Of a stretch of DNA of 64,000 nt, positions 62,701 through 64,000 are shown piece by piece. Made by a program: the position numbers and the translations under genes. Origin of the DNA: Cafeteria roenbergensis (lineage: Eukaryota; Sar; Bigyra; Bicosoecida; Cafeteriaceae); assembly GCA_008330645.1 (NCBI GenBank), contig VLTN01000043.1:186001-250000 (forward strand), written 5' to 3'. The notes under the pieces were generated by a model. That model made no database searches. It saw only the letters and a program-made list of their open reading frames with translations, and was not told the origin of the DNA. Position 1 is the stretch's first letter. The number at the start of each line of letters is the position of its first letter.

Positions 62701-64000
62701 GCTCGCACTGGGAACGACATGGTCGCGATTGTGGCGCCCCCACCTGCTGGCTGCGCGCTGAAGACCAGCTGGAATCCGGACCCTACCACGGAGCCAGAGC
62801 TTGCGACGCGAATGCCGGAGAAGTCGGCCACGCCTCCCGTGGCGCGGACGCTTGTTCCGCCGCCGCGCTGCGTGACGCGGGCCACAGCTTCAAGTCCAGC
62901 AACTTCCGTTTGCTCCGCGCTCGAAAAGAGTGAAATGTGGACCACGGTGCTGGAGTCTGTGGTCACGCGCTCTCCGTTGTCGTCCACGAGCTCCACGAGC
63001 GGCGAAGGCGACAGCGTCTCACCTTGGATCAACGCCCCACACGAGGCAACCACTCGCAGCCCAGTGGCAGCTCCGGCCTGGCCTGACACCTTGTAGAGAC
63101 CTGTCGACGCGTAGAACGGCTCTGCCGTTGACCAAGGCCCAGTCTGACTACCTGAGGCCGAGTACTGCAGCAAGAGCAAGACCGGGCCGCGACTACAGGC
63201 AGGCACTGCACAGGTCACGAAGTCGTCGCCGGGCGGGTCGCACGTGCCTGCTGCAGTTCCGTCAACCCGCTGCCTGGACTGGACGTCGGCAGCAACCACC
63301 CGGTACATGGCCGACGAGGAAACGTCAAAGTCCCCGCCTTTGAATGTGATGCTGCTGGCTGTCCCGCCAGACATGCCGCCTGCGGGCTCCGATGACGTCA
63401 CGTACGGCGTGCCCGCTGTGATGACCGAGCTGGACGACCCTTGCAGGAAGCCCATGCTCGCCAGCCCGCTAGCGCCCCAGTCGGCTGCCTGGGAGCTGCC
63501 CTGCCCCGTGGTCCCCGCTGTCGACGCAGACCCGCTGGCCGAGCTGGTGCCTGCCTGTGACGTGCTGGACGCTGCAGCAGAGCTAGGCACGACCACTCTG
63601 GCATCCGACGTCGTCAACCTGAGGGCACAGCGTCCGAAGGCGCAGAATCCGCTCAGGCAATCGGACGCCTGCGTGCAAGAGTGCTCGAGAGGGCATGGGG
63701 CGCAGGCTCCGCCACACTGGCCTGGGGAGCAGGCAGATGCGGGCTGGCACACGCCCCCCAGGCAGGACTTGGAAACGCAGTCGGTGGCAGCGGAGCAGCG
63801 AGCGAACACCGAGCAGAGGCGCGCGGTGCCACAAACAGCGCCACAGTCCAGGTCCGCTTCCCTCCCTTCCTGCCAAATGCCGTCGAAGCACGACCCGGTC
63901 CCGCAGGTCCCGAGGCTTGCGCCCGAGAACGCAAAGCGGCACTCGCCCGAGGCGCACTGCGAGGCTTGGGAGCAAGCGCCCCCGACGCCAGTCGGGCCGC
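59712..64000 (-). CDS. Cys-rich multi-spanning surface protein (partial, 5' end off window)
   Basis: The minus-strand frame stays open from the stop at 59712 to the right edge, over 1400 codons, so the true start lies outside. The N-terminal visible part has repeats of the form CxxGxC / DCxSxxCxxGxC (for example DCVSKSCLGGVC and DCLSGFCAFGRC). A Ser/Thr/Gly-rich linker and an Ig/IPT-like or carbohydrate-binding-like region follow. About eight or nine hydrophobic segments then appear from roughly residue 700 onward of the part starting at 63809 (AWIHPVLLGVAAAAALAQG, ALLAVALVSLVALQAVIGAF, VVLFFLTVAMLSLAEAA, IQVLLALLLLALVLLQFG), then a cytosolic tail of about 200 residues. A large ectodomain followed by a TRP/polycystin-like or transporter-like membrane block is common among protist surface proteins. 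No channel or transporter signature is decisive. Confidence 0.7.
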   Translation of the reverse strand, partial: GPTGVGGACSQASQCASGECRFAFSGASLGTCGTGSCFDGIWQEGREADLDCGAVCGTARLCSVFARCSAATDCVSKSCLGGVCQPASACSPGQCGGACAPCPLEHSCTQASDCLSGFCAFGRCALRLTTSDARVVVPSSAAASSTSQAGTSSASGSASTAGTTGQGSSQAADWGASGLASMGFLQGSSSSVITAGTPYVTSSEPAGGMSGGTASSITFKGGDFDVSSSAMYRVVAADVQSRQRVDGTAAGTCDPPGDDFVTCAVPACSRGPVLLLLQYSASGSQTGPWSTAEPFYASTGLYKVSGQAGAATGLRVVASCGALIQGETLSPSPLVELVDDNGERVTTDSSTVVHISLFSSAEQTEVAGLEAVARVTQRGGGTSVRATGGVADFSGIRVASSGSVVGSGFQLVFSAQPAGGGATIATMSFPVRAFVSLDSDSADTAAKGCSTDLDVAGTCCAAGDDSDVVLDECGLCPESAEASRQGCGVRVTVPVEVSSSSPIAAPAAGARISAAQLAWRVTQGLADAAGYELSGTRATGARVLEAGTAPQRALWEAGRPASASATVAPGTTVLVSVLVPPPEGGWAISGPMQRDSVLKRLRSATTNSSSSLWNGTAFASGSPSSGPMEISAALDANAASPDFGGEAVCRGVCSGLEMALGCTGCSIVDPEGLSSNATKFGICVREQGSAGEFVVRDAPQCPHLPVADFGQATELESIMAWIHPVLLGVAAAAALAQGTIDQCRAASGKAPLHSGSFATVTAVLPAVAAFGAGVLDVADHGQFAVALSLLHVAMPPLLKLDGQLLLASTGILGWLWNFVQPALQISVSQTAPGASAGQPNSSLALATDGGCDSAWQAFPDDPVGTLTSWGCGAQAPHALSVMSIMASVPAQALLAVALVSLVALQAVIGAFFGAMGVARCCILHRTSSSKADVANESRRSLATTASRVRAGRASELSSRADDRPRFSPAPALWDAFARTAVNTVVLFFLTVAMLSLAEAARQPCASGAGGPLLGWASLGLLVVGCFALVTLSGCRTRPFGRCLRLCKGPRPLVTQPPALLPRGFAYSSHGVRLTDPTGRLNHATCAGRSLPSVLLVDKFATAALLVGLSKYPAVQVGTMLSKQVALLAWLAATQGFAFRFSRTVAIATAAARSVVLVLVLALVPPHETEESPTLRAVGGLAYAIQVLLALLLLALVLLQFGPVAKLFISCECGRRVSSTAMCTGDSAGERARPSPGNAKRGTTARGDHLEQQVNRMAQFANPMLQSGGGRGQGKRQNVSVGSAKAGPGSRRPTTIAAAASGGRLSSGFSTREDERSQESSRTLSEGSQGAIGSPLRSPHAGDVTPVGFSPLLSAAASHTATLSASPDAKATSPAGLGARADLKDGQRPRSMLTLDAAAAAGRARSGAQVVPADNPLLRPRRAVPLLKQ

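Noticed and set aside
1-64000. tRNA, rRNA, snRNA or CRISPR arrays
   Set aside because: No T-loop-like GTTCGAATC contexts, no rRNA-like stretches and no spaced direct repeats were seen in any spacer.
1-64000. Endogenous virus-like or retro-elements
   Set aside because: No reverse transcriptase, integrase, capsid, packaging ATPase or long terminal repeats were recognised. The only mobile element is the DNA transposon.

Overview
This window is nuclear DNA from a GC-rich, gene-dense unicellular eukaryote. Evidence: spliceosomal introns (22 I could place by reading frame, nearly all GTGAG...GCAG, 95 to about 550 bp), eukaryotic protein families throughout (kinesin, WNK kinase, Rho GTPase, eIF5, ABCF1, importin, KIN17, p23), a motile-cilium gene (DRC3), and no bacterial operons. 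A heterotrophic flagellate such as a bicosoecid stramenopile (Cafeteria-like) would fit, but that is inference from base composition and gene style; no marker gene settles it.

Layout. 1-1829(-): 3' part of a polytopic OSCA/TMEM63-like protein with EGF modules, running off the left edge. 2279-3819(-): leucine-rich-repeat protein. 4200-4973(+): unknown alpha-helical protein. 5681-8896(-): large orphan membrane protein. 9928-11057(+): p23 co-chaperone. 11537-15616(-): importin-13/transportin-3-like receptor, sharing a 148-bp divergent promoter with 15765-16793(+), an HMG-box plus histone-fold fusion. 17269-18273(-): Rho GTPase. 18585-20366(+): single-pass surface protein. 20543-22996(-): FATP-type acyl-CoA synthetase. 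23307-24799(-): Notum-like protein without its catalytic residues. 24917-27409(-): Lon-like protease with damaged ATPase motifs. 28431-30309(-): DRC3. 30633-32435(-): unknown.

About 32.5-36.6 kb is a two-gene PIF/Harbinger-type DNA transposon, less GC-rich than its surroundings. Its DDE transposase has one host-style intron, and its second gene lies tail-to-tail with it. Right of it: ABCF1 36795-40004(-), KIN17 40492-42425(-), a kinesin 42916-48432(+) with a 219-residue stretch in motor loop 12, a 2306-residue WNK kinase 48939-55859(-), a COX5C-like respiratory subunit 56268-57051(+), eIF5 57364-59027(-), and a Cys-rich multi-TM protein 59712-64000(-) running off the right edge.

The genes do not form one pathway. 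Two links stand out: eIF5 and ABCF1 are both eIF2 partners, and here both carry long lysine-rich tracts; kinesin and DRC3 are both cytoskeletal. Across the whole window the 9-mer GGCTCTGCC (either strand) occurs 33 times by my manual count, about twenty times a rough composition-based expectation. All but one hit lie inside genes, and they are absent from the transposon. This is the most unusual sequence-level signal here.
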